Of a DNA stretch of 64,000 nt, positions 9,652 through 20,772 are shown in pieces. The notes under the pieces are model-generated. The model saw nothing but the letters and a program-made list of their open reading frames with translations, did not search any database and was not told where the DNA came from. This stretch comes from Lagopus muta. Lineage: Eukaryota; Chordata; Aves; Galliformes; Phasianidae. Within the stretch, counting starts at the first letter, position 1. Each line of letters begins with the position of its first letter. The stretch is taken from contig NC_064443.1 of the NCBI RefSeq assembly GCF_023343835.1, positions 13,454,001 through 13,518,000 on the forward strand, written 5' to 3'. A program made the position numbers and the translations under genes.

Positions 9652-12600
9652 CTAAAATAACATATTATTGTTATTTAAATGTGCTTAGATTATATTTACA
9701 AACAAAAGTGCAAAGCTGTGCCAGCTAAAGTATTTTGTGTTGATTGCCTTAAATCTGTAGTTGAGTATTGTTTTATACAAAATGCTACGTTTAAGGCTGA
9801 TTCTTCCACAGTTATTACAGGAAATATAGGGTAAATCCTGCAGGATCAGTTCAAACAAATAGTGCCAGACTGCTTCAAATTATATGTCCTATCTTTGTTT
9901 ATTGATATTTTATTTCAGCTAAGGTTGTTCTTCCACTAAACTCTTACTTCCTTTACAAAATTCCAGAAACTGAAAGCTAAACCTTATGGTCATACAAAAA
10001 TGTATTTCAGAGACTAATACTTCAGCAAGTGTCATTAATGCTTAATAACAATAACCTTCTGCTAAACTGCATCTAGGATTAACAGTTCATTCTGCTTAAG
10101 AAGATCTAGAGGGCCTTAGAGAATGAAAGTCTGCTCTTATAGCAACATGTGTATGTTAATCAGGTCATGCTCACAGACTATACCAATTATTCTGTCTTCA
10201 AAAGACATAGCAAGCGTCCAGTAAATAATATTTAAAACAAAATTATCTGTATTATCTGTATTATTACAGCATGAAAAGTAAACGCTGATTTTTTGAATAC
10301 GTTTGGTATGATTGAAGTATGTTTTGACTGTGTTTTTGAATTTAGCTCTTGTGTTTGACAGCTTTATTCCCCATTCTATCACGGGCTCCCTGCCTCACAG
10401 GGTTAAGTCATTTAGCTTTTTTGTATTCAAATTTGCATGCAGCTTGTCCACTGCTGCAAGCTATCTCATCTTCTGATCTGCCAAAACCCAACCCATGCAT
10501 GTGTTACCTAAGAATATCACTTACTTTCTAGAGTTTGCTGAAGCTCGTGGATGGTGCTCAGGAGAACATGAAACTGCTTTCTTCTCAGCTCCAGCTGGAA
10601 TGATCAAGAGTATATTCAGAAAACTCAGAGCATATACAGCCAAACAACTCATAGCAGATTCTTGTTTAATTATGTTCCTATTAAATAATTATGCAATAAT
10701 CTCTATGAAAAACCTACCTTATCTTCAACATTTTCTTTAATGTGAGAAAGGTGTTGAAGTTCTTTTCCCAAAGCTTCTAGCTGCCTGGAAAGGAATTGTC
10801 ACAGTAATTTATTTATTTTTTTTTAAAGTTCTCTGAATTTACTGAAAAACGGGTTTAAACTAAGTAATAAATGAACAGCATGGCTAATAGTACTGCAAAG
10901 GTAAACAAAGCATAATAAAAGGAATGACATACATGTAAGGCTACTTCCCCTAAAGAGGCAATAAACACAGCAATTGTCAGATAAAGTACTCCATCTCTGA
11001 CAACAGCCTGACCAGACACAGTAGTGGATATCATCAACTTTACAGCAGATTTACACAGAGTAATCCACATTTCAGATGATACATGATTTAGCTTATTCCT
11101 TAGAAAGCAACATTCAATATTTGTACTCCTGTGATCCATAGATATGCTCTCATTTTCTTCTCCCATCCCAGTTATTATTTTAATTAAGAGATAAAGGAAG
11201 TATGCAACATCTATAATCTTTGTTATTATTCCTGTCTTCTTTGGATATGTAACCTGTCAAGCCCTCTTTAGGACCCTTCTGCAAGCATTTGTTTTCTATT
11301 CTCATCTGGTCCACTACAATCCTTTCTGAGATCTGGCACAGAATAATAGGTACAGTATTCTAGACTAGCTTTCAAATGAGGATGAAGCAAACCTCCAGTT
11401 TGGCCCTGCTCATTTTCCTGTAATGCCTCTTGTAATTTATGATCCATATGATGAGATCAACCTGTTTCTTTACAGGTCAGGTGGATTGAGGCTGATTAAT
11501 TAGCAGGCAGAGCTGTATACAGGTCAGCAAGGGAACAAAGTTGTTTTTTTCTGAAGCACTGAGAGCTATTGCAACTAGTCTGGGCAGGGAATCACAGAAG
11601 GGCTTCCAGTCACGATGGCTGGGAAAAAGCTCTGGTTTAATGCAACCTCAGGGTGTTGTCTATTTCTGAGGTAGTACACTGGTATCTGGAGGGGAATGCC
11701 TTAAATATGGTTGGGTGTGGCATTGTAAACCTTCCTATTATGGAAACAGACTGACAGCTTATAGGCTTATGCAATGATTTCACTGCTACCTGGCTTCTAG
11801 TTTCTGAAAGGCTTCTGTTTCACCAAACATTGTTTATGCGTTGCTGTCAGCTATAAGCAGGCAGTGAGAAGACAAGCAATTTTCCAGCAATGTCCGAGCT
11901 ACACCTGGTGTTTCACTTCTCTTACTTTCAGCTCCAAAAAATCTTTGCCTCATCTTCTCATTTTTCTGTCTCCTTTTCTAAGACTGGTGTCATTGCTTCA
12001 TGCTGTAACAGCTCTTTTGATAAGGCAGGTAATTACACTGGCGCTGCCATTTAGTGGTCCAGCTCCTGTCACTTCCTGACTTGGCTACTATGCATTACTC
12101 ATGACTAAGTCAATAACAATTTCTCCTCCTTTGTGCTGCAGGACTAGTTGTTCCAAGAAATAGCCCCTTAAAAGCATTAAAAAAAGTGTTTTTCTGAACT
12201 TTGTCCTATTGTGCTGTATGACTTGCTAAAGCTATAAGTGTGACTCTTGCAATAAACCACGGTGTTTCTCCTCACAGAAGTTTTCTCTAGAGTTTTTAGT
12301 AACTAAGAGTTGATGGTGAGTCTCCCTCCACTGACTTTAGGGTGGGTTTTCCTGATTCACATTATGTGATTTTCTATATTTTTCTCTCAAACTAGGGAAA
12401 GAAAGCCTTGTAATTAAAACACTTTCTATTACAACAGTTTCTATGTTTAGTGTTCACATGGGGAAGTCAGTTAAAGCTGGAATACATATGAAGTAAGCTC
12501 TCTCTAAAGATGTTTCCATTCTCTTACTATGTCTGATTTGTAAAATCTGTAAAATAGAGACTCTGAAAGTCCACATCTTGGACTACAGGGGGGATATGTT

Positions 12601-15600
12601 GCAGACACTCTTACAGTGCATGAACAAAGGGTTAATTCTAACAATATATTCTTCTAAGGTGATAAGAAATTAAGTTTAAGCAAAGCTAAAATGCTAAATT
12701 CATTAGCTGACCTTATTGACAGTTACAGCTCTGCTCAAGAAACTGACACTTGGATGTGTTGTGCAAAATTAAAACCACCTCCCCTCCCAGATCTTAACAA
12801 TCTGGCATCTTAAAAAAAAACAACCACCCACAAAACTATCAATTAGTTGTTTCCATTCTAAGTCAACTGACTTATCTGAAAAGCTTCACTTTTAATAATC
12901 CTTTTTTATGAACCCTTGATAAATGGCACGTGCTGAGTAATGAAGTAAAGAAATAAGTAAGTCACAAGAGAATGAACTGTAATAACAGAGATTGAGGCCA
13001 AGAAAAATATAATATATGAGAAAGAAGCATATGAAATAGTGTCAGAAGTTTATAGCGAAACAAATTGCTAATATTATGGTAAATAATATGATAAATTCTT
13101 CCTGCTGCTATAAAACAGCATGGGACATGAAATAATAGCTTCCCTCTACAATTTCATTGAAAGCTGACAGCAGGATAGACACGAGCTACATTTAAATGAG
13201 AAAGTAATCCATGTCATGCCTTTAATCAGGTAAAGAAGAACAAACTTGTAGATGCTGTAAGTCCTGGAATGTTTCTGTGGCTTAATAATATTCAAAAGAT
13301 GATCTCCTCGTGACTGCTCAAAATGGCCCAAAAGCACAGGTAGCTGATCCAAACCCAGCTGTGACAGGTAATACTGGAGGTTATATGCAGGACGAGTTGG
13401 ACAACAGGTAGGTCTTACCTACATGCCAGGGCAGGCTATATTGTGGTACACAAGGTAGTAATTTGTAAGCAGGCATGCAGGAACAACTACTAGAAGGAAA
13501 ACACAGAACAACACTACAAGCTTTCTCTTGCTTTCTCTACTTCTTATTCTATCTTACTTGCCTGTGTGATACATATTCTGCATGATTACTTGCTGCTGCA
13601 CTTTACAGCACTGCCGTGCTATCTCTCTTTCCTGATCAACTTGTCACTGATAAACTGCCGTGCATTTACATCTGAGTTCATCCATTCACCTTAACAATGG
13701 AAAAACTTCAAATACAAAATTATTAGTAATGTTTCTGAACCCATACAGATAGAGATTAATGAAGGAAAGCTGATAAGGGCACAATTTTAAAATGAAACAC
13801 CAGCTTTTCTGGCATCAAAAGAAACTATGTAACAGGGACAAAAAGGTCAAATTGTGAAACCAAGAAAATGTCAAATCTGGTGACTTAATTTGCTGGTTTA
13901 TTGTAATCTAATGCAGTCTCATACTTACTTCAGTGTTTCGTGTCTGTCTGGATGGTGCTGTATGACTTTGGCCAATGCATCATATTCTGAAAGAAATTTA
14001 AATATTATTAGTCTAAATTCTGAAGGTATAGATATAAGAATTAAAAATTCCCCATCAGTTCTTTCTACTTCTCAAAAAAGTGTTCTAACATTTTCAAATC
14101 TTTACGTAATATCTTGCACACAAAAAAGGAACATTCATGTAAAACTGTATAAAAATATACTATAACTGATCGAAGTAGATGACTACATGAAAGTCAGTTT
14201 CAAATAAAGATCAGGTGATAGTAAGCCCTTAATTACTTACTCAAACTTACCCAGTACTAGGGATTTGTAAAGGATAAGAAAACATGACCTTTAGATAGCT
14301 CTGCACTGCTTCAGATGTATTTGTGTATGAATCTTAAGTGTTGCTTTTATATATAATCTAATATATATAGGAAACTGTGGATAGGATACTACACAGACAT
14401 TTAAGATTTTCAGAGAAAAATAAAATGCTGCAAGAGAAACAACAGCTTGATTTAACCTTTGTTTGCACGGTAAAAACGACATGATGGTTATGTAGACAAT
14501 TAAAGTGGGCACTTCCTAAAGGTAATATTTTACATACACTGATCACCTCATTCAGATGGAAAATGTGGGCAGAACATCTTTGAAAGCAAACACTTCTGAC
14601 CTGTGCTTGTAAAAATCTAAGTACTCTACTTTTCTACTGCTTAAGGCTCTTTACAGTTTCTAATAGCGTCTAAAATTATCCACAAAACACACCTGGATGT
14701 GGTTTTTAAAGGTTTTAAAGCCTTTTACCTGTTACAGCTGTTCTTTTTTTTTTTTTTTTTAAACTATTTATTTTCACATTTCAATTTTTAGGAAGCAAAC
14801 TTTTGCTTTCCCAATTGCTAAATTTTGATAAGACTGTTACAGGGAAATGTTTTAAGTTTCAACTAAAAATATCAAATCCCTACGTTTAAGAGTAGGGAAC
14901 AGATGTGTCTAATAGGTGGTTTAGAGGTATTCTGCAAGGTTGGTTGGTTGGTGGGTATGCAACTGGCACAACTGCTCCTGTATTAGCTCTTACTTTCCTC
15001 CTGAAGAGCTGAAGGAATACACTTACATGATTTTTGGTGCTGGGTGGAAGCCTATTTAACTCTTTTGTCTTCCTGCTAATAATGTGCTTTAGCTCTTAAG
15101 TCAACTGAATTGTTAAAGGATGCTTGGGAAGGTTTCTTTGGCTTGAGAACACCTCTGAGCTACTCTCTAAGTTTTCCTGGTGTTACGTGTCACTGAGATT
15201 TACCGGCTTAACCTCAACAACCAAACTTTCAGCAGCTTGTGTGGAACCCACCAGATAACGCTACATGTAGCGTTAATGACAGCATTTTCTTCTGCATTTT
15301 CAAGAATGTGTAATCTATTTTCTGGTACAATGTATTTTAAAAGATAACCCTTCAACAGAACCGCCCAGTGTAAATATTGCTCCTTACCCTGGCGATTTTT
15401 TCTAATTCTTTTTGCTTGCAGGATTTGTTTCTTGCATTCAGAAATCTTCTCGTGTGCTGCAGCTATACTATTTTCTTTAACAGAAAGACACAAATCAAAC
15501 AACAAAAGCCAACAATCCATTCTGCTAAATCATCACAAACAGCTCTTTACACGACGGCCTGCAAGCTCCACGAGGTTCAAAGCTATACTTCAACAGACTA

Positions 15601-17208
15601 AGAAAAGGTTTTATTCATACACACTTTAAACACTGATAAGATACAAGGGCAACTATGACTGGTATTAAAATATTTTTTTTTAAGTCACCCATTATACGTT
15701 TACATTTTGTTTATCAGACTTGACTCGAGCTTCTTTATGAAAGAGAAATTCAAATAAGAAAAGATTGACTTTTTTTCTCATCCTTTACCTATATCCTTGT
15801 AGATTTTTTCATAGTTTTCCATCTCTCTCAGGTTCATGTCATATACCAGAAGAGTTTTTCCCATTGAAAATTCACACTGTGATAAAGTACTCAGCATTCG
15901 TTGGTACTGACTGTAACTGAAAGCAAACAAGATGTTTATTCCTCAGCAGCATGAAAATACCTGCCTGTTTTTATATAATCAGAAAACAAAGCCTCAGGTA
16001 ATGCAAGGAACTGTTAAAACAACAGCAATTATTCAAGTAATAAAATATTTCTAAGATTCGATGTATAACTATTGAAAGTGAAGTTAAAAATGAATGCTGC
16101 ACCAATTAATTCTATCATCGTGTCCTTAAAGGTGCAAAGCAGCATTAGAGCACGGGCAGATTGCTCCAGGGATTACACCCTTCCCAACTAGGGCCAGCTC
16201 TGTGACCACCACGATTAATATTTAAACACTCCAGCGCTCCTCTGTGCACAGCATCATCACAGAATGTCCTCCTGGAATTTATATCCAGCATCAGCACAGA
16301 CCCTGCAGCAGAACAACATGTTGTTGCTCAACCTTTAGTTCTTTGGCCTGTTCCTCCTTCTTTTCAGGGCAGCACAGCAGAAGCAGCACAGCCCCCACCT
16401 AGCAGAACAAATGCAGAGCCGCCAACTGGAGCACTCAAGTCGTGATCCTGTTGTAATAACAGGACTGCTGAATCGTGAAGCAACGTGCAGAGCCCTCACT
16501 GCTCTGTTAGATTTCAGGATGGTTTGCTCTGTAATTTTTGACATTTCTTGCCGCAGCTCCTGGGCTCTGTCCCGAGAACCACACAGGGCTGAACATAGCA
16601 AAGATCATAGAATGGCCTAGGTTGAAAAGGACCACAGTGATCATCTAGTTTCAACCCCCTGCTGTGTGCAGGATTGCCAACCGCCAGACCAGGTTGCCCA
16701 TCCAGCCTGGCTGGATCCATTTGAACGCAGTTCACTTTCTTTGTCTAAACAGAAGCTCAGTTTTGTGCTGAACCGCAAAGCAATGAGTTTCAAGACTTAA
16801 AAACAGCAAACAAATACCCTTCCTCCTGAGATCCGGAGTTGCACCACTTGATGAAACTCTTCACCAGCAGATTGATCCTCCTGTCGTCCCCGGCTCCGTC
16901 GCCATCAATGAGAAGCCGTTTGCGGATAACTTCATCTGTGGAAAAAACGGGGTTTAGCGCTCCGCGCCGGGAGCGCGGCACGGCAGGGGCTCGGCCAGGA
17001 GGACGCGAGCGAAAGAAAGAAGCGGGGCCCGAGAGGCCCGGCGGAGCCCCAGGCCGCGGCGCAGAGCGTAGCGGCACGGAGGGCTCCGCGCGGGGCGAGG
17101 CCGAGCCGAGCAGCCGGCGGGGTTCCTCCGGGGAAAGCGGCCCGGAGCGGGGGCCGCGGGGAGGGAGGGCGGCGGGGAGGAGGTCTCACCGTCGGTCACG
17201 GCCCCCAT
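9584..17208 (-). CDS. THOC7: THO complex subunit 7 (THOC7), complete, eight coding exons
   Basis: THOC7 is a small coiled-coil subunit of the THO core of TREX, which couples transcription to nuclear mRNA packaging and export. The reading frame is rebuilt from eight exons: 17190-17208, 16818-16935, 15789-15916, 15388-15474, 13929-13986, 10718-10784, 10525-10594 and 9584-9651. All introns are GT-AG and the exon lengths sum to 615 nt, giving 204 residues plus TAA, the length I recall for human THOC7. The N-terminus reads MGAVTDDEVIRKRLLIDGDG. The middle, from about residue 70 to 180, is rich in charged heptads (AHEKISECKKQILQAKRIRK, LEALGKELQHLSHIKENVED), as expected for the coiled coils that pair with other THO subunits. 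The start has a strong Kozak context (GCCGCCATGG). The acidic C-terminal tail (from about residue 187) differs most from the mammalian protein as I remember it. The identification is by direct reading of the protein. Confidence 0.97.
10525..10594 (-). CDS. THOC7: THOC7 coding exon 7 (residues 160-182)
   Basis: The acceptor is TCATTCCAG, and the exon encodes LELRRKQFHVLLSTIHELQQ-TLE with donor GTAAGT. It is separated from exon 6 by a short intron of 123 bp. Confidence 0.94.
10718..10784 (-). CDS. THOC7: THOC7 coding exon 6 (residues 137-159)
   Basis: The acceptor is CCTTTCCAG, and the exon encodes KQLEALGKELQHLSHIKENV-EDK with donor GTAGGT. It ends on a codon boundary. The leucine spacing (LEALGKELQHL) fits a coiled coil. 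Confidence 0.94.
10785..13928 (-). other. THOC7: THOC7 intron 5, no feature recognised
   Basis: This 3.1-kb intron is AT-rich. A 103-codon hydrophobic open frame on the sense strand (10855-11166) has no known motif and its composition is what AT-rich non-coding DNA gives by chance. I see no transposon ends in the intron. Confidence 0.6.
13929..13986 (-). CDS. THOC7: THOC7 coding exon 5 (residues 118-136)
   Basis: The acceptor is TTTCTTTCAG. The exon encodes EYDALAKVIQHHPDRHETL, and its two last bases begin a lysine codon before a consensus GTAAGT donor. It is 58 nt, so it is too short to stand out as an open frame. Confidence 0.94.
14744..14760. repeat. Poly(T) run in THOC7 intron 4
   Basis: Seventeen consecutive T on the plus strand (poly(A) on the gene's strand), with no SINE body attached. 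Intron 4 of THOC7 (13987-15387) otherwise shows nothing recognisable. Confidence 0.8.
15388..15474 (-). CDS. THOC7: THOC7 coding exon 4 (residues 89-117)
   Basis: The acceptor is TGTTAAAG, and the exon encodes ENSIAAAHEKISECKKQILQ and then AKRIRKNRQ, with donor GTAAGG. This is a lysine/arginine-rich helical segment of the central coiled coil. A 106-codon open frame on this strand simply runs from the exon into the following intron. Confidence 0.94.
15789..15916 (-). CDS. THOC7: THOC7 coding exon 3 (residues 46-88)
   Basis: The acceptor is GCTTTCAG. The exon encodes YSQYQRMLSTLSQCEFSMGK and then TLLVYDMNLREMENYEKIYK-DI, and its donor is GTAAAG. The length is 128 nt. Confidence 0.95.
16603..16715 (-). 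mobile_element. CR1 LINE 3'-end fragment in THOC7 intron 2
   Basis: It begins 'atcatagaatggcctaggtt', then 'gatcatctagtttcaacccc', 'agaccaggttgcccatccag'. This is the CR1 3' end in reverse of the plus strand, and so in the same direction as THOC7. It is about 110 bp and 5'-truncated. Confidence 0.9.
16818..16935 (-). CDS. THOC7: THOC7 coding exon 2 (residues 7-45)
   Basis: The acceptor is TCCACAG, and the exon encodes DEVIRKRLLIDGDG through FIKWCNSGSQEE. It ends with two bases of a glycine codon before donor GTATTT. That donor is weak, but the frame continues exactly into exon 3. This exon carries the most conserved N-terminal block of the protein. Confidence 0.95.
17190..17208 (-). CDS. THOC7: THOC7 coding exon 1 (residues 1-6)
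   Basis: It encodes MGAVTD plus the first base of codon 7, followed by donor GTGAGA. It lies inside the CpG island. The ATG at 17208 is flanked by GCCGCC and G at +4. The 5' UTR upstream (plus-strand coordinates above 17208) is short or unknown. Confidence 0.95.
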
Positions 17209-17214
17209 GGCGGC
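17207..17214 (+). promoter_or_regulatory. YY1-like core ATGGCGGC over the THOC7 start codon
   Basis: ATGGCGGC on the plus strand is the core of the YY1 consensus. It overlaps the THOC7 initiation codon (GCCGCCAT on the minus strand), a frequent arrangement in CpG-island promoters. It may be a site or simply a Kozak coincidence. Confidence 0.4.
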
Positions 17215-17260
17215 GAGCGGCGGAGCCGGCGGGGCGGCGGCAGCAGCGAGTGAGGTCAGC

Positions 17261-17273
17261 TTCCCACAATGCA
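17261..17273 (+). promoter_or_regulatory. ZNF143/THAP11-type motif
   Basis: TTCCCACAATGCA matches the TTCCCAnAATGC core bound by ZNF143 and THAP11, which is enriched in bidirectional CpG promoters. It lies 53 bp upstream of the THOC7 ATG, between the two presumed start sites. Confidence 0.6.
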
Positions 17274-17279
17274 GCCGGC

Positions 17280-17437
17280 GAGAGCGGCGGCCATGGAGGG
17301 GGAGGCGGCGGCGGCGGCTGGGGCCTGAGCCGGCTGGCGACGAACGCGCGGCCCGGCGGCGGAGCGGCGGGGAGGGCCGGCGGGGAGGCCCGCGCCCCGC
17401 GCGGAACCGGCCCCCTGGCGAGGGACGGCCCCGCCAG
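17280..17437 (+). other. ATXN7: Candidate first non-coding exon of ATXN7 (end at splice donor)
   Basis: CCGCCAG followed by gtgagc at 17438 is a good splice donor on the plus strand within the divergent promoter. By analogy with human ATXN7, whose non-coding exon 1 abuts THOC7, this could be the 3' end of ATXN7 exon 1. The 5' limit is a guess. No transcript evidence is available here. Confidence 0.3.
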
Positions 17438-20400
17438 GTGAGCGGCCGACGGGGGAGGGAAGCGGAGGTCCCCGCGCCCGCGGCCAGGCTCCACCTCCCG
17501 ACCACCGCGCCCCCGGCCCCGCCGCCCCCCGCCCGGCCGCTCCGCCATGCCCTCGGCACGTGGCCCTCGCCCTTCGACGCCCGGCATCGAGCCGCGGGCA
17601 CGGCGCTGCGAGCGCGGGGGAGCCGGGCCGGGCGCCCCGGGTCGCGCTTGGGGACGTGGCTGTGGTGTGTGCATTGACACGAGGGGCAGAGGGAAGGGCG
17701 TGGAAATGTTGTCCCTGTGGGGTTTCCTTTGGGTGCTAACCAAAGCCGGCTGTGCCTATGGAAAAGCTAACCAGCACTGCGCTGAGCCAGGAGAAAGGAG
17801 GCGTTAAGCTGTTGGATGAGATCAAGTGTTGGGTTTTTGCCTTTTGGACCAAAATGTTGACACCTGCGCTGTGCTAACATTGATAATGTTGCTGTCGGTT
17901 TGGTAATGGTGCGTCAGATGTGTGCCCAGGCGCTGACATCTCGGCATTGCCTCCTCTTGGTTGGACACTAAAGACACGCAGGCTCGCTCCGCTCGGTGCT
18001 GTGCTTTAACACAGAATGGGTGTAAGGAGGAAAGAACCACACCAGTCTGCAGTCTCATCTCCATCTTCCTGGTTTTAGAGCTGTGAGTGATGATGGGATT
18101 TTTTTTTGTTAGGGATGGAGGTGTGTAACAGGAGTTTTAAGTATTGCTAGATTGTTGCAAGCCAGCAGTTTGGGTCCTGAAGTGACACCTGGTGGGTTCT
18201 TGGCCAGGTGCTGCTGGGGAGGGCTGCAGCCTGCGGTCATTAAAGCCCCATCTGAATTTTTCAGAATGAAGAATTTCCAGGGTAGAAAAACTGGGTAAAT
18301 ATGCTTTCTTCTTCATTTTTATGCATCGCTGTGTGATCTGTGAGTGAAATAATTTGATGTGAAAATGGCATTTTCTGCAGAGTTATGCAGAGTTTAGGCC
18401 AAAGAGCGGGCGATGAATCCCTGAACTGTGCGTGTGCATGCAACAATACCTTCATGAAATCTGAATGTTTCCATTTAATGTATTTAGTTTGATGAAAATG
18501 TTTGCTTTTCCCAAGGCTTTGGTCCCATTGGTATTGAGTGTTCTGGCAAAGGGTGAGAAGGCAGCCTAAGTGAACTGTAGAGATTTTATACAGCATGGTT
18601 TGTTGCTGCTGTCCCCTCTCTACCCACTGATTTCCTCTTAGAACTTCAGCATCTTGGAGCATCCTGGTCTTATCAATACTATTCTTGCCATACTCTTGTC
18701 TCTTTCTTTTTCTACTGTGATGAGAAGTTGAGCAGAACTGTATGGTATTATAGGAGGGAACTCAATTATTGCAATTATTGGTTTAATAATGCAAGAATAC
18801 TTCTGTGTTATTTCTTGTTCTTTAATATTTTCTCACTTTTTGTTTATCATTGCAGTGTTGGTCAGATTGCTTTACTAAACCCTCCACAGTGACAAATTCC
18901 TTGAGTAATTAATTTAGAATACAGCAATCCGTATAATTAGTTAATTATTTTTAATGACTTTTATGCCATTCTTGTCTTCATTCTTGTCTTATGTCACTGA
19001 TTACAGCATTCTTATAAATGCTCTGTCCTGGGTCTTATAAGAAGAAGTTAGGGAACAAACCCATTTTTTTTTCTTTCTGAAACAGTTTTCAGATATCATC
19101 AGTGTTCATTAACTTTCCTATTTCAAAATGGGAGCTAGAACTTGGTAAATGCATCATGAAGAATCTCACTAAGCTACATATTGATGTTAAGTCCTGCTGT
19201 CTTTCCTCTTCTGTTTTGCCACAACGTGTTTTGCCCAAGAAGCCAGTTCCAGCTTGCTGGATTTCTGTACTCATTCACTGTGTCTTTGGAGTCTTCTTTC
19301 AGTTCGCTCCACTCCTAAGCAGAGTTCCTCATCTTGTAAGTATAAAACAACCTTTGTTGCACGTGTATGTGGTGCGTGTTGCACTAGGCTGTACCCAAGG
19401 ATGTTTTTTGCATTAATTCAGTGTTTGATGTAGGTCTCTGGAACGGGCTCTACTCATTCTTACCTATTTATCCTTCACCAGTTCTTGTATTCTGTGCAGA
19501 CTCCATCAGCTTCAGCCCTTTATATAACCCTTCAATTAACAGGCAGAAATACTGAGTAGCATTGGACCTTCACTAAGAAATCAGTATTGCAGATTCATGC
19601 AGTAGGAAAAAATGTCTTGCACAGGGCATAGCATATTCCTCCATGCCAGGTAATTTGGATTAAGTACCTGTGCAAGCTTTCAACCAAGCTAAACATGATG
19701 TAGATTTTCCTCTTTCCTTGAATTCCTTTACATGTGCCACATGGTAAGACCTTGAAGCAGCTTATACATAATAATTTGTTACACACCTGTCCTTGTCTAA
19801 CCAGTGAAATGATCCTCTGTAATGTTTCCAGGTGTCCCTGGATACAGTGTAAGCTGGGTACCTTCAGTGCTGTGAGATGTTACACTTGCATGGAAGTGGC
19901 TTGGATTTTCCTCATCCTCTTTTTTTTCCTAAAAAAATGGCTTTTAAGTACACTTATTATTTTTTTAATTGAAGAAATCTGTTAGTGTTGAGGTTTTCTT
20001 TCTTGAAAAAAAAAATATCTGAAATAATTTCACAGAGTTTAAGCTAACTTTATACATCCTCCCCTTTAACTATAGTGTGTGTATATATATACACTTTCCA
20101 ACTGCAGAAAAAATTAAAGGTAAAGAAGCTTTTCATAGTATTCAAGGGTATAATGAGCTATGATTTTTAGAGCTAAGAAAACATCTTTAACTATTGATGA
20201 GGTGGATTTAAAATATTTTTCCTAAGCCACCCTAATAATTTATGAGGTGGTTTTAGATTCCAGGTTTTCTTCGTGTTGAATAACTTCTAAATCAGACTGT
20301 TGTGTGGCATTAAATCTTGCAGAGATCTAAGTATAGTAGGTCAGAAACTACAAGGTATTTTTATCCAGTCCAACCTATATTCTTGTCAGAAAGTCGCGCC

Positions 20401-20731
20401 AAATTTATTTAGTGAGACCTATTTTCTGTAAGCCTAAGTTTAGCATTACTGTCCTTTATTTCTTTGTTGATTGTATTCCGTGATTTTGTGCATGACTGAT
20501 ATTGAGCTAACCTACCAGTGTCACCCTGTTTTCTCTTGTAAATTACTGTTACGTTTTGTCTGCAGTCTTCTTTGGCTCCTTTACCCTCAGTATTTGCAGC
20601 AAATCAGCAGCAGTGTTTCAAGTAATTGCCATATTATTCAGTAAAAATTCTTAGATGCTTGCTGTCTAGTTCTGCAGATATTCAAATATTCACTCTTGGC
20701 AGATAGGACTGAATTTTTTCAAAAGAATAGT

Positions 20732-20772
20732 TAAAAAAGAAAAAAAAAAAAAAAGCTTTTTCTTTTTTTTTT
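20732..20772. repeat. A-rich/T-rich self-complementary tract
   Basis: A run of about 20 A bases is followed by GC and then about 16 T bases, so the strand can fold on itself around AGCT. It is a simple-sequence element. Confidence 0.7.

Larger units (their letters stand above)
16950..17680. promoter_or_regulatory. CpG island: THOC7 promoter, probably bidirectional with ATXN7
   Basis: About 730 bases are very rich in G+C and CpG and lack a TATA box. The island spans THOC7 exon 1 and extends upstream of it. Long overlapping open frames of 150-215 codons on both strands are a by-product of the base composition. In mammals ATXN7 and THOC7 are divergent, and the first non-coding ATXN7 exon starts next to THOC7, so the plus-strand side is the likely main ATXN7 start. 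GC boxes and ZNF143-like and YY1-like sites are present. Confidence 0.8.

Noticed and set aside
10855-11166. 103-codon hydrophobic open frame on the THOC7 strand
   Set aside because: It lies wholly inside intron 5 of THOC7, is AT-rich, has no conserved motif, and hydrophobic residues are expected from T-rich codons.
15200-15520. 106-codon open frame on the minus strand taken as a separate gene
   Set aside because: Its recognisable part is THOC7 exon 4; the flanks are intron sequence read past the acceptor and donor.
16839-17743. Several overlapping open frames of 150-215 codons on both strands in the first CpG island
   Set aside because: They are rich in Arg, Pro, Gly and Ala because stop codons are rare in CpG-rich DNA, overlap one another on both strands and run through the THOC7 exon 1 donor. 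No known domain is visible.
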